Assembly (NCBI RefSeq): GCF_003473295.1 | Contig: NZ_QRMP01000004.1 | Coordinates: 67,318 to 131,317 of the forward strand | Length of the DNA: 64,000 bases | Origin: Parabacteroides sp. AM08-6 | Lineage (GTDB): Bacteria > Bacteroidota > Bacteroidia > Bacteroidales > Tannerellaceae | Direction of reading: 5' to 3' | Shown here: positions 28,615 through 37,571 of the stretch, piece by piece | Numbering within the stretch: position 1 is the stretch's first letter | How the letters are laid out: each line of letters begins with the position of its first letter | Program-made: the position numbers and the translations under genes | The notes under the pieces: model-generated | The model's input: only the letters and a program-made list of their open reading frames with translations | Databases searched by the model: none | What the model was told of the DNA's origin: nothing

Positions 28615-29343
28615 TTATAAATAGAAAGTAATACCTAAACTGATAGACAATAGATTTATCTGAAAATTCGCACCACTGCTTGTCCTTTTACCTGTTTCCA
28701 CCTGGTTAGTTTTCTGGTCATACCATTTAAAATCCAGTCCTAAAACGTCGACACATGCCTCTACAGCCGTAAAGTCGTTGATAAAGCAGGTAATCCCCGG
28801 TGCCAGACCAAAATTCAGATTCTGCTTAATCTGATGCGTCCCTTTCAAATCATCCCCTTTGCCATCTTCTACTTTACTTTGTCCGTAGCCATAAGTTACG
28901 CGTGCTTCATTGAACAAGCCAAATCGTTTGCTGTCCCCCAAGTTCAGATAGGTACGGACAAAAAATGAACCGGACACGGTATGAGACCTATCTTTGTAAT
29001 CAGATAAATCAAAATTAAGGTCATCCCCCAAATCTAAAGACAGATTTCCTAAATCCGTCAAACTGCGGGAATAAGCGACACGTCCGCCGATTGCGACATT
29101 ATCACGGATAAAATAACTGACAATCGGAGATACTTTAAAAGTATATCCCACACTGTTCACTTCGTCCAAGACCAACCATTTAAAGTTATCATCCGTATGT
29201 TCAGAATAAGAGAATGATGCTCCACACATCCATTGCCCTTTCGGAATGAATGTTTTCTGTTCTATACCACGGTCAAATTTCTCCCCTCTTGCCATTGCCG
29301 GTACACTACATGCCAGCAAAAGCATCACCAATATATGCTTCAT
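28615..29343 (-). CDS. Outer-membrane beta-barrel protein
   Basis: A 242-residue protein with a signal peptide (about 18 residues, ending PAMARG). Alternating hydrophobic strands follow, such as VGYTFKVSPIVSYFI, VAIGGRVAYSRS and GSFFVRTYLNLG, ending in INLLSISLGITFYL, a typical last barrel strand. It fits the small porin-like/OmpW-like barrels of Bacteroidetes. It is the only non-lipoprotein in the PCMD operon, with 6 bases to the upstream and none to the downstream gene. It may anchor or export the lipoproteins; that is inference. Confidence 0.8.
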   Translation of the reverse strand: MKHILVMLLLACSVPAMARGEKFDRGIEQKTFIPKGQWMCGASFSYSEHTDDNFKWLVLDEVNSVGYTFKVSPIVSYFIRDNVAIGGRVAYSRSLTDLGNLSLDLGDDLNFDLSDYKDRSHTVSGSFFVRTYLNLGDSKRFGLFNEARVTYGYGQSKVEDGKGDDLKGTHQIKQNLNFGLAPGITCFINDFTAVEACVDVLGLDFKWYDQKTNQVETGKRTSSGANFQINLLSISLGITFYL

Positions 29344-29349
29344 TGTTTG

Positions 29350-31590
29350 TTATTTGTTCGTATTAGCCGGTGTCAGTTCTTCCAAGAAAGTACCGATAAA
29401 AGAATTTTCATTATAATCAAAACCTAATTCATAATCATCGATATAAAGGACACTACTTTCACTCCCTGCAAAATAATCGCCATACTTACTGGCAGATGAC
29501 ACGATTAATATATATTGAGGAATACGCGTCAAATCACGATATTTTATATCAATATTAAACTGAACATAATCATCTTTTGATTTGATTGAATTAGAAGTAG
29601 TCGTACCTGTCTCAAATTTGCCGTAAGCAATGATTTCTTTATTATTTTCTGAGAAGTCGATAAATGTCTCCGGTTTGTTTGTATTAATCTGATAGGGAGC
29701 AGACTTGTCCAACAATGCGATATAAATACTGCATGTATCAGGTTGCCCCACAGACAAATTGGAATTACCTTTATAATCTATCGGGCCGGTTGTATAATGA
29801 TAATAACCTGTAAGTTTTGTCGGTCTGAGATTTACTGAAACTTTCTGACCAAAATTCAAAATACCCCCCATTCCTGAAACATCTACAAAATTACCGGTAA
29901 ACAAACTTGCCGCAGCAAATTGCCCCAAAGAACCAAAGCCAACAAAAACAGAAGCTAATTTTGCGGCATATTGACCACCGTGAGCTATCGTTGTTTTTGA
30001 TGTCGGGTTTTTAGTCCCAATCGTATTGGCACCCCTATTCCCGGAATCCCAGAAAACAGGTTCACCTTCCAAATTGGCCATCGCACTTTTCCCATCTGAA
30101 TATGTAGTCCAATCGTCAAATCCCAAATTCGGAATAAAAGGTTTACCACTCGTATCCGAATTCACAAAACCAGTAGTAAATTGAACTTCATTACCATAAA
30201 CAGTAACTCCAGCCGGACTTACTCCTACCGCACGATACAGGTAAGCAGTACAGGGCTTCAAACCAACAATCAAACTCGAAAAAGCTTCCCCTTTCTTTAT
30301 CGAATCAAAGGAGACTTCATTCCAATCTTCTGCCGACAATTCCTTATATTGGAAACCTAAACCGTTTTCATACTCAGTACTTCCCTTTAATACTGCAAAT
30401 GTAGCCCACAAACTTTCAACATCGGCAGTAATAACATCTCTATTGGGTTTTGCCTCATACGTCAACGTTATCGTTTGTTCCTGATGCTTTTTATCCATTA
30501 CACAGAATGTAAACTGATGTTTTTGGATAGCATCTTCATCGGAAAGCAATTTACCGCTCATGGCACTCAAATCGAGAGTCAATTCCGTTGCCGAAACATC
30601 CGGTAACGGGAATTCCATTGTTTCCAATTTAGCACGGTCATCGGCCGTAAGCTTCACAAAATCAAAATCATACAGGCCTTGTTCATTCAACTGTTTGGAA
30701 CGGACAGACATCGTAAAGGTTTCTATACCTGCTTTTACTTTCAATGTCAAGCCATTAGGTGCTCCGACGCCCGCTTTCATACTCAATGTATAATTCTCGT
30801 CAAACCCTTCCAAACTAAATTCCGGAACCTTCAAATTATCCAAATCCTCCACTTCAATCGGAATTCGGACAAAGACAGTATCCGCCGTCTCATCTACCGT
30901 TATATCAAAATTTCCACCTGCAACTCCTTCCTTATCAGGGACATCCTCTCCCAAAGAGAATTTTAAGTTATAATGACAACGTTCTTTTATATCCGGAAAA
31001 ACACGTTTTAATTCGAATTTCTGTCCGTCCTTATTGACTAGGTTCAATAAAGCAGTTAGCTTTTCCGCAGCAAAAAAACCTCCGCGTGTTTCTCCTTTTT
31101 CATATCTCAGAGAACCGGAACTATTACTTACGGTAGTACTATAATCAGGAAAATACTCCTTAAACTGGTTTGTATAATCGACCGTCACTTTCGTATTCGC
31201 TATTTTACATACGACTTTCACAACACTTACTTCATTCGCCACAATCTGAAATTCTTCCTTCCCATAAAAATAAGGAGTCTCCCATACTGCAGAATCAGCC
31301 TGACCTGAAGTTATTACAACCTGATAAGCACCGGCATCGAGCAATATATCCTCCTTCATTGCCGTACTATCATAACCCGGAATAAATTTCACCGTATCTT
31401 CAGCTTCGTCCAAAATCAATACGTTCAAATTAATCTCATAGGCCTTTGTTTGTAACGCGACATTATTTTCTATATCCAGAAACAGATAACCCTTATTCCC
31501 TTTCGCTCCCGCATGTTCATCATCGCATGAATAAAAGCAAGCAACGAGTATCGATAATATACCATAAACAAACTGTTTCATATTCTGCAT
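29350..31590 (-). CDS. DUF4493 + PCMD lipoprotein
   Basis: A 746-residue lipoprotein; the lipobox ends FYSC followed by acidic DDEH. Module A (DUF4493, about residues 25-230) has AGAYQVVITSG, PYFYGKEEFQI and VVCKIANTKVTVDYT. Module B (about 255-380) is Ig-like. A fibronectin-like unit (about 385-470) and a PCMD domain ([58 protein letters not shown]) follow. Its PCMD closely resembles that of the gene at 26971. A unique 15-residue tail follows the PCMD. It begins 3 bases after the preceding gene. Probable surface protein of unknown function. Confidence 0.85.
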   Translation of the reverse strand: MQNMKQFVYGILSILVACFYSCDDEHAGAKGNKGYLFLDIENNVALQTKAYEINLNVLILDEAEDTVKFIPGYDSTAMKEDILLDAGAYQVVITSGQADSAVWETPYFYGKEEFQIVANEVSVVKVVCKIANTKVTVDYTNQFKEYFPDYSTTVSNSSGSLRYEKGETRGGFFAAEKLTALLNLVNKDGQKFELKRVFPDIKERCHYNLKFSLGEDVPDKEGVAGGNFDITVDETADTVFVRIPIEVEDLDNLKVPEFSLEGFDENYTLSMKAGVGAPNGLTLKVKAGIETFTMSVRSKQLNEQGLYDFDFVKLTADDRAKLETMEFPLPDVSATELTLDLSAMSGKLLSDEDAIQKHQFTFCVMDKKHQEQTITLTYEAKPNRDVITADVESLWATFAVLKGSTEYENGLGFQYKELSAEDWNEVSFDSIKKGEAFSSLIVGLKPCTAYLYRAVGVSPAGVTVYGNEVQFTTGFVNSDTSGKPFIPNLGFDDWTTYSDGKSAMANLEGEPVFWDSGNRGANTIGTKNPTSKTTIAHGGQYAAKLASVFVGFGSLGQFAAASLFTGNFVDVSGMGGILNFGQKVSVNLRPTKLTGYYHYTTGPIDYKGNSNLSVGQPDTCSIYIALLDKSAPYQINTNKPETFIDFSENNKEIIAYGKFETGTTTSNSIKSKDDYVQFNIDIKYRDLTRIPQYILIVSSASKYGDYFAGSESSVLYIDDYELGFDYNENSFIGTFLEELTPANTNK

Positions 31591-31593
31591 CTT

Positions 31594-32928
31594 TTATTTA
31601 ACCACTAAAGTCAATGTTGCTTTAGCAGATTTACCATCCACATCCTTTACTTCTATATTGAACTTATGCGTACCTGATATTTCAGACAGTATCGGCATAA
31701 AACCTGTAATATCGAACGTAATTGTTGTTTTCTGTCCTTCAACAGGCAATGTCATCGTCGAGAATAAATTCTTTTGGATTTCCGTTAAATTCAACATGTC
31801 AAAACGAGAACCGCCAACTGCCGGCAATAAAGGAGCCAATGTGGGCGAATCAATATTTACAATTAACGATTTCAAACCAGCCGGGGCCGTAATGGCGACT
31901 TTTACCTTCGAATTGGCATCTACCGTAAACGCCCCCGTAATATCAGCAGGGATAATCCCCTTAATAGTCGGCTTGGTATTTATGGTTCCTCCCCCTTCAC
32001 CGGAACCACTATCCGAGCTACCTCCTCCATCTGCCGGAATAAAATTGGATGGAATTTCAATCGTATAATCACGTTCCACCAATTTCACATCCACTTTAAT
32101 AACAGGACGCTCCACGCTACCGCCTTCTTCATCCGTACCCGGTCCCGGCTCAGGCTCCGGAGTTGGATCGACAACCCCGATTGAATCCGAAGGAATAGAA
32201 GGTATCGTATCAGGCACTACATCAAGGACAACAAGTATATTATTGTAGTCCTTAACTGTCGGATTTTCAAATAAATCACATTGATAATTTACATCCAAAC
32301 CTTTTTTCGTCGTCGCATGCAAAATAAAATTCAGATTATCGGTCGTTTTAAAATAGGGTATTTTCGTATCTCCGGCATGTGAAGTCAGAACTCCTAGACC
32401 ATTGGTCATTACAATATCATAATCTGACTCAAAACGTTCCAAAAACTCATCGGAAAAAACGACTGTCACTTTTTTATTTTCCAAGACACAAGGTGTCACG
32501 ACATCTGCAACTTCTTTCGGATTTACTACACACAATTGTATACCTTGGTAATATGGCTTATCATATGCGGCAATTTCCAATTCGCCTTTTGCTGCTACCA
32601 CCTGATAATTTCCGGCAGGAAGCAATAATTCATCAATATCGGCATAAGAATCATAACGACGCACAGCTTTACCCTCTTCATTCAATATTTCTACTGAAAA
32701 GTCATTTACATCTAAAGTCTCATCAGAAGCTTTAGTATTAGCAGAGGTAGACACTTCCTTTTGAGGATCCAGCTTCAAGGCCAATAATCCCATTTGTTCC
32801 GAGGAAATTGTATTTTCATTTTTTTCGGGGGCTTTTACTCCACCTGTCAAATCCTGCTTCATTTCACAAGATGAAAAGGCAAGTAGCAATCCAATCGATA
32901 AATAAACTATACTAATATACTTTTTCAT
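31594..32928 (-). CDS. DUF4493 lipoprotein (modules A and B only)
   Basis: A 444-residue lipoprotein; the lipobox ends FSSC, followed by EMKQD. Module A (about residues 45-235) has PAGNYQVVAAKG, KPYYQGIQL and VTPCVLENKKVTVVFSDEF. A Pro/Glu/Gly-rich linker (PTPEPEPGPGTDEEGG) and a Gly/Ser linker follow. Module B (about 320-444) carries TLPVEGQKTTITFDITGF. It lacks the fibronectin and PCMD parts and ends right after module B, so it looks like a complete shorter subunit rather than a broken gene. It is third in the operon. Confidence 0.82.
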   Translation of the reverse strand: MKKYISIVYLSIGLLLAFSSCEMKQDLTGGVKAPEKNENTISSEQMGLLALKLDPQKEVSTSANTKASDETLDVNDFSVEILNEEGKAVRRYDSYADIDELLLPAGNYQVVAAKGELEIAAYDKPYYQGIQLCVVNPKEVADVVTPCVLENKKVTVVFSDEFLERFESDYDIVMTNGLGVLTSHAGDTKIPYFKTTDNLNFILHATTKKGLDVNYQCDLFENPTVKDYNNILVVLDVVPDTIPSIPSDSIGVVDPTPEPEPGPGTDEEGGSVERPVIKVDVKLVERDYTIEIPSNFIPADGGGSSDSGSGEGGGTINTKPTIKGIIPADITGAFTVDANSKVKVAITAPAGLKSLIVNIDSPTLAPLLPAVGGSRFDMLNLTEIQKNLFSTMTLPVEGQKTTITFDITGFMPILSEISGTHKFNIEVKDVDGKSAKATLTLVVK

Positions 32929-32942
32929 TGTCTATTACGTAT

Positions 32943-33689
32943 TTAGAAAGACACTTTTACAGCGGGTTTTTCCCCATCAAATGTTATAATATAATACTCG
33001 CCTATCGACGGATTTCCATTTCCATTCTTGACATAATAAGTCCGTGTAGGATAAGGCTCACCGGCATTTTTAGGTTGTACTGTAACTGTCAGTTTAATTG
33101 ACTCCCCTATCCGGTCAAAATAGATAATTTGTCCTTTATTTTCCCGGGTATAAGTCACTTTCCCATTTTGCCCGTTTTCAACAATAATCGAATAATTATC
33201 GCTGAAAAGATAATTAAAGTTATCCGACATACGGATATCAACTCCCACGTTACTAAACTTACAGACTAACTTATCAACCGTGGTAACTGTTTTATCTTCA
33301 ATTTCAAAATTTTGTTCAGCCATAAAATAAGGTTTATCATATACACCGTTTTCAGGTTCGCACGAATAGACATAAACTTTGTACGAACCGACAGGAAGGA
33401 CAACCATCGGACGTTCCCCATCCAGCATTTCCTGATAAGAAGTATATTTTTTTACAGTTTCCCCCGTAATACGGTTTATGATTTCCACTTGGAAAGTAGT
33501 AACATCCATATCGAAGCTTTTCGTACGAATGACTGTTATTTCCGAACTATCCTCAACCGCGACAGTACGGAGATTCAGCCCGCCACATCCTTCAGGCAAT
33601 GCTGTATCATCCATATCTTTTTGACACGAAGCTACCAGCATACAAAAAAGGCTGAACAACAAGATTGATATGTTATATTTCATTTTCAT
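32943..33689 (-). CDS. DUF4493 lipoprotein (module A only)
   Basis: A 248-residue lipoprotein; the lipobox ends LVASC, followed by QKDMDD. It consists of module A alone: PVGSYKVYVYS, KPYFMAEQNFEI and KLVCKFSNVGVDIRMSDNF align with the N-terminal parts of its neighbours. It is the smallest of the four DUF4493 proteins. The gene starts 3 bases after the upstream gene and ends with a normal stop, so there is no sign of truncation. Second gene of the operon. Confidence 0.82.
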   Translation of the reverse strand: MKMKYNISILLFSLFCMLVASCQKDMDDTALPEGCGGLNLRTVAVEDSSEITVIRTKSFDMDVTTFQVEIINRITGETVKKYTSYQEMLDGERPMVVLPVGSYKVYVYSCEPENGVYDKPYFMAEQNFEIEDKTVTTVDKLVCKFSNVGVDIRMSDNFNYLFSDNYSIIVENGQNGKVTYTRENKGQIIYFDRIGESIKLTVTVQPKNAGEPYPTRTYYVKNGNGNPSIGEYYIITFDGEKPAVKVSF

Positions 33690-33692
33690 ATT

Positions 33693-36347
33693 TTATTCGT
33701 AAATTAATTCGACGTCATCGATGTAAAGTTGGCTACCTTCGAAATACTTATATGTATTATTATGGTGTCCAAAATATTTATCCAAATAGTCATTCGCATT
33801 TTCACTCAAGCTACCTCCTATATCTTCATATTTAGAAGAAGACAAAAACTCTAAATAGAAATGGGTTGCTTTCAAATTCATATATTTAGAATCATACTTT
33901 ATCTCAAAGCTTTCATCGACATAGCTATTAGTGACCATAGTTCCAATATATTCACTATAACCAATTCTAATAGAAGAATCTCCTTCTCTATGTTCAGCAA
34001 CTGCACGAATTTTAAAAGAATTATCTTCCCCATATGATACATACTTATACGCAAATTTCACTCCTGATGGTCTTGAAGTAAAAGGTATTCCATAATCATA
34101 AGTTTCTTCATTATTCTTGTGATTATAACTATAATCACCTAAAAACAATTTCCCTACAGAAAAATGCTTTATGACTGTAGCCAATCCTAAAACTTTATAA
34201 GAGTTTCCAGATCCATTATCCCAGCCCACACTACGAAGTAAAACACCATTTCCTTCTTTACCTGATGTCTTAACCGTAGAAGGACGCAAATTCCAAGTTG
34301 ATAAAACATTCGGAGAACCTCCAAATGTTTTATCATTCACAGTTGACCATCCTTTTGGTTGATTCGCTGTAACTGTATATTTTTTACTCCATAGAAAAAC
34401 ATCAGCACCACTATATAAAGATTTATTCCAATCCTCTTCCCAATTATCCATCCCACCATTTTCCAACATTTTTGCATCTTCTGTTACAAAGGAAAATTCT
34501 TGATTTCTATTTCTTTCATTCTCATAAACAGCTCGCACCATATAATTCGCACTTGGTGTAAGCCCTTTCAACGTATCAATCACCACTGTTCCCTCTTTGA
34601 CGCGAGCATCAGCAGACACATCCACCCAGCTATCTCCTTCCTTCTTCTGGAACTTCAACTTTGTGGAAAGGCCCACTTTTACATCAGCCCTGAGGATTGC
34701 TCGCTTAGCAAACACATCACCTTCATTTTCCGCCATTACGAATTCGAACACTGGTATTTTGACCAAGATAGTATTAGTCAGAGTCGTACTCATCAAAGAT
34801 TCCGAGCCTTCTTTCGCATCAACTGTAATACTCAATTCATAAGGTTGGTCACTGTCTGATAAAGCATTTAATTTTTGAGTAAACTCCTTCGATATAGTTA
34901 ATACACCTTTTGTATCAGCATCACTCAATACCAGTTCAGCACCGAATGCTGCCAACTGTTCAGTCGTATATTTCGTTTCCTCTCCGACAGCATCTTTCAG
35001 TGAGACAGTCACCTCCTTGATACCCCCTTCAGCTTCCAGCTTGACAACCAAATCTTGATTCAAAGACTCCCCTTCAACAACCCCGTTAACCGGCCATTCC
35101 GTTTCCGGTTTTATTTTCGGAGACGCATAAAAACGTTTCACAAATAAGCGGACAGTATCCGTATAGTTCGTTACCGGTAAATTATCTTTAATAAAGAATA
35201 TAAATTCATATTCCTTATCTTCGCCAATATAAGGCAGACGTTTGAATGCTTCTTCAAGTTGCAAAGCTGCATTCTTTTTATAATTGAAAAGAGAACTGCC
35301 GCCCCAATCGAAACCGGCATTCACAGCAGCTACCGCCCCTGCAGAATTCGCAATATCATATTTGACCGTATCTTCAGAACCCGCTATCGTCTGCCAGATA
35401 TGGAAACTACCGATACCCGAAGGAACGCCAAACGCAAGATAAGGAGGAACATCCAGCCCATCACCCGAAATAGCAACATGGTCGCCATTTTCAAAATCCT
35501 GCGCTTTCAGTGTCGGTTTATCAAAAGGTTTCCACATAAAATCAGGAATCGTATCATTCAATTCGACTTCCTCCATCGTATCATCCAATACAACAGATAA
35601 AGCAAGGCCATCGCCGGTCTTTCCGTCCGTCGTGAATTTTAATGTAATTGATTCTTTCGGCAGGATAGTAATTGCAGGGTTGGTAACCGTATAAACTTTA
35701 GCCTCCGTCCAACCGTTCCGTTTTAAAGAGATAGCCACATTCAAAGCCGTTCCATCCCTATCCGTCTCCAGATAAGCATAGCGTGTTTCTTCTTTCGAGA
35801 TAAGAAAAGGAGAATCCAGATAAGAAGTTTTCAGCATCACGGTATAATTGGTATATGCTTTCAGGAAATCCTCGCTATATTCGGTTTTTACACGTGCGTT
35901 AGCCATCGTACAAGTCACTTCCAAGGGCGTTTTCATGCCCTCTTTAATCGTAAATTCCCTGCTTCCCTCAAAATAAGGATTATCAAATGCAGCCGGGATG
36001 TTTTCTCCTTTGAAAGCTTTCAAGGTATAATTACCTTCTTTCACAGCCAACTCATTTGGGAAATCCCGATACAAAAAGCTTTCAAGCGTATCCTCCTCTT
36101 GAATGATACGGATTGCATAGTTCTCCACTTCCTGAAAACTATCAAACTCACCAATCGCTTTAGTAGTCAGAGTTCCTCCCCTAATACCCGTCGTATCCGC
36201 GGACAGGCTTAAACTTAAACTTCCCTTGCGTTGAGTCTCACTCAAACGGTCGGAATCGCAAGAAAAAAGTCCTGCAGTCCACGACAGGACACAAACAAAA
36301 ATTATCATAGCCTTCACCAGACCATACCTCAATTCACATTTTTTCAT
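33693..36347 (-). CDS. Large DUF4493 + PCMD lipoprotein, first gene of the operon
   Basis: An 884-residue lipoprotein; after a long N-terminal h-region the lipobox ends LFSC, followed by DSDRLSE. Module A (about residues 35-250) has KEGNYTLKAFKG, NPYFEGSREFTI and VTCTMANARVKTEYSEDF. An extra Ig-like unit (about 270-410) precedes module B (about 410-540) and a fibronectin-like unit (about 540-630, LKGLTPSANYMVRAVYEN). A divergent PCMD domain ends in FYLEFLSSSKYEDIGG and LYIDDVELIYE. The PCMD carries an insertion rich in Asn and Tyr. It opens the operon, opposite the AraC-type gene. Confidence 0.83.
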   Translation of the reverse strand: MKKCELRYGLVKAMIIFVCVLSWTAGLFSCDSDRLSETQRKGSLSLSLSADTTGIRGGTLTTKAIGEFDSFQEVENYAIRIIQEEDTLESFLYRDFPNELAVKEGNYTLKAFKGENIPAAFDNPYFEGSREFTIKEGMKTPLEVTCTMANARVKTEYSEDFLKAYTNYTVMLKTSYLDSPFLISKEETRYAYLETDRDGTALNVAISLKRNGWTEAKVYTVTNPAITILPKESITLKFTTDGKTGDGLALSVVLDDTMEEVELNDTIPDFMWKPFDKPTLKAQDFENGDHVAISGDGLDVPPYLAFGVPSGIGSFHIWQTIAGSEDTVKYDIANSAGAVAAVNAGFDWGGSSLFNYKKNAALQLEEAFKRLPYIGEDKEYEFIFFIKDNLPVTNYTDTVRLFVKRFYASPKIKPETEWPVNGVVEGESLNQDLVVKLEAEGGIKEVTVSLKDAVGEETKYTTEQLAAFGAELVLSDADTKGVLTISKEFTQKLNALSDSDQPYELSITVDAKEGSESLMSTTLTNTILVKIPVFEFVMAENEGDVFAKRAILRADVKVGLSTKLKFQKKEGDSWVDVSADARVKEGTVVIDTLKGLTPSANYMVRAVYENERNRNQEFSFVTEDAKMLENGGMDNWEEDWNKSLYSGADVFLWSKKYTVTANQPKGWSTVNDKTFGGSPNVLSTWNLRPSTVKTSGKEGNGVLLRSVGWDNGSGNSYKVLGLATVIKHFSVGKLFLGDYSYNHKNNEETYDYGIPFTSRPSGVKFAYKYVSYGEDNSFKIRAVAEHREGDSSIRIGYSEYIGTMVTNSYVDESFEIKYDSKYMNLKATHFYLEFLSSSKYEDIGGSLSENANDYLDKYFGHHNNTYKYFEGSQLYIDDVELIYE

Positions 36348-36670
36348 CTATACAGCGAATAGTTCTATTTTCGTCTTAACTTACTCTCAATCAAAAATCA
36401 CTAAACAATTTGATAATATTGCTCTCCCTTTAAATATATCTTGACCCAAAAAAACGCTGCAAATTAACGGTAAACGCAAAAAAAGTACAAGGTCTATTTA
36501 TACGATCACGTGTCCTCTTTTTTAGATTCTCAACAAATTACAGCAATGAAACGCATTGAAACACATAGGATAATGTTTTTTTTCACAACGCGAGTGTCCC
36601 ATACTTAAGATAACCGGTATCCCTTTTACAAAAATCTACTTATCTTTGCGAGCATCACAATTTTTGAAAG
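36348..36670. other. Divergent control region between PCMD operon and AraC regulator
   Basis: A 323-base AT-rich gap with no plausible gene. A TATCTTTG -7 box for the regulator is at 36641-36648. On the minus strand I find no exact TAnnTTTG before the operon, so its promoter may be activator-dependent or use another sigma factor. A-tracts (for example 36446-36453 and 36477-36484) could bend DNA for regulator binding. Confidence 0.5.
36641..36648 (+). promoter_or_regulatory. -7 box for the AraC-type regulator
   Basis: TATCTTTG, 22 bases before the ATG at 36671. No exact TTTG is found at -33. Confidence 0.5.
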
Positions 36671-37516
36671 ATGGAGAATGATATACCTAAAATAGACTTA
36701 CCCGGAGACTGGGTAATCGGAACAGACTTGAGCCGGGAGATACTGAGTTTGTACACCAATTTTCCCTGCCGGTTGAAGGCGGAAATATTCGTACTTTGCA
36801 TGCAAGGGGAAATTGAAGCTTCTATCAATCTGGCACATATACAGGTCAAACCGTTCGACTTTGTCACAATTCTGCCGGGGAGTATTTTTCAGATACATAA
36901 GGTGAAAGGAGATTTGAAGATTTATTTTATGGGATTTTCTTCCGGCTTTATCAGCTATGTCAATATAGCGAAATCATCTATGGACCTTGCTTATTCCATC
37001 CGGGAAAGACCGGTTATTTCTTTTGATGAAAGGGCGGCACAACTATTAGAGGACTATTTCTCCTTATTAATAAAGACATACGGTTTTTGCGGGGATAAAC
37101 TAAATAAAAAAGTGACAGAGCACCTGTTTTCCGGTATACATCTCGCTATAGGAGCAATGTATAAAGACAAAACTTATAACAACGAGAAAATTCTGTCGAA
37201 AAGCCAACAGATTAGTAAAGATTTCGGGCAGCTCGTCATGCAAAACTATCACAAGGAACGGAATGTTTCCTGGTATGCCCAAAAATTAGGTATCACACAC
37301 GCCCATCTTTGCACGACCGTTAAACAGGTGACAGGGCAAACTTGTATCGAAATTATTTCGGCAATGGTTATTATGGATGCCAAAGCACAACTAAAATCGA
37401 CCGACCTTTCCATACATGACATCGCTTATTCGTTGAATTTCACAAATATGTCATTCTTCGGGAAATACTTTAAACGGCATGTCGGCGTCGGACCACAAGA
37501 ATATAGAAATAGCTAA
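36671..37516 (+). CDS. AraC/XylS-family transcriptional regulator
   Basis: A 281-residue regulator with an N-terminal cupin-like sensing domain (about residues 1-165; FDFVTILPGSIFQIHKV is typical) and a C-terminal double helix-turn-helix (about 180-281). The second half reads VSWYAQKLGITHAHLCTTVKQVTGQT and IHDIAYSLNFTNMSFFGKYFKRHVGVGPQEYR, the AraC signature. It is divergent from the DUF4493/PCMD operon and is the only regulator in the region, so it probably controls that operon. The ligand is unknown. Confidence 0.92.
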   Translation: MENDIPKIDLPGDWVIGTDLSREILSLYTNFPCRLKAEIFVLCMQGEIEASINLAHIQVKPFDFVTILPGSIFQIHKVKGDLKIYFMGFSSGFISYVNIAKSSMDLAYSIRERPVISFDERAAQLLEDYFSLLIKTYGFCGDKLNKKVTEHLFSGIHLAIGAMYKDKTYNNEKILSKSQQISKDFGQLVMQNYHKERNVSWYAQKLGITHAHLCTTVKQVTGQTCIEIISAMVIMDAKAQLKSTDLSIHDIAYSLNFTNMSFFGKYFKRHVGVGPQEYRNS

Positions 37517-37571
37517 ATTCTATATTCTACAAAAACCAAGGTCTCTAAAATTAAAAGGCTTCCCTTGCCGA

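Noticed and set aside
31594..33689. The shorter DUF4493 genes as truncated pseudogenes
   Set aside because: Each has its own lipobox, normal stop at a module boundary and tight operon spacing, so they look like complete shorter proteins.
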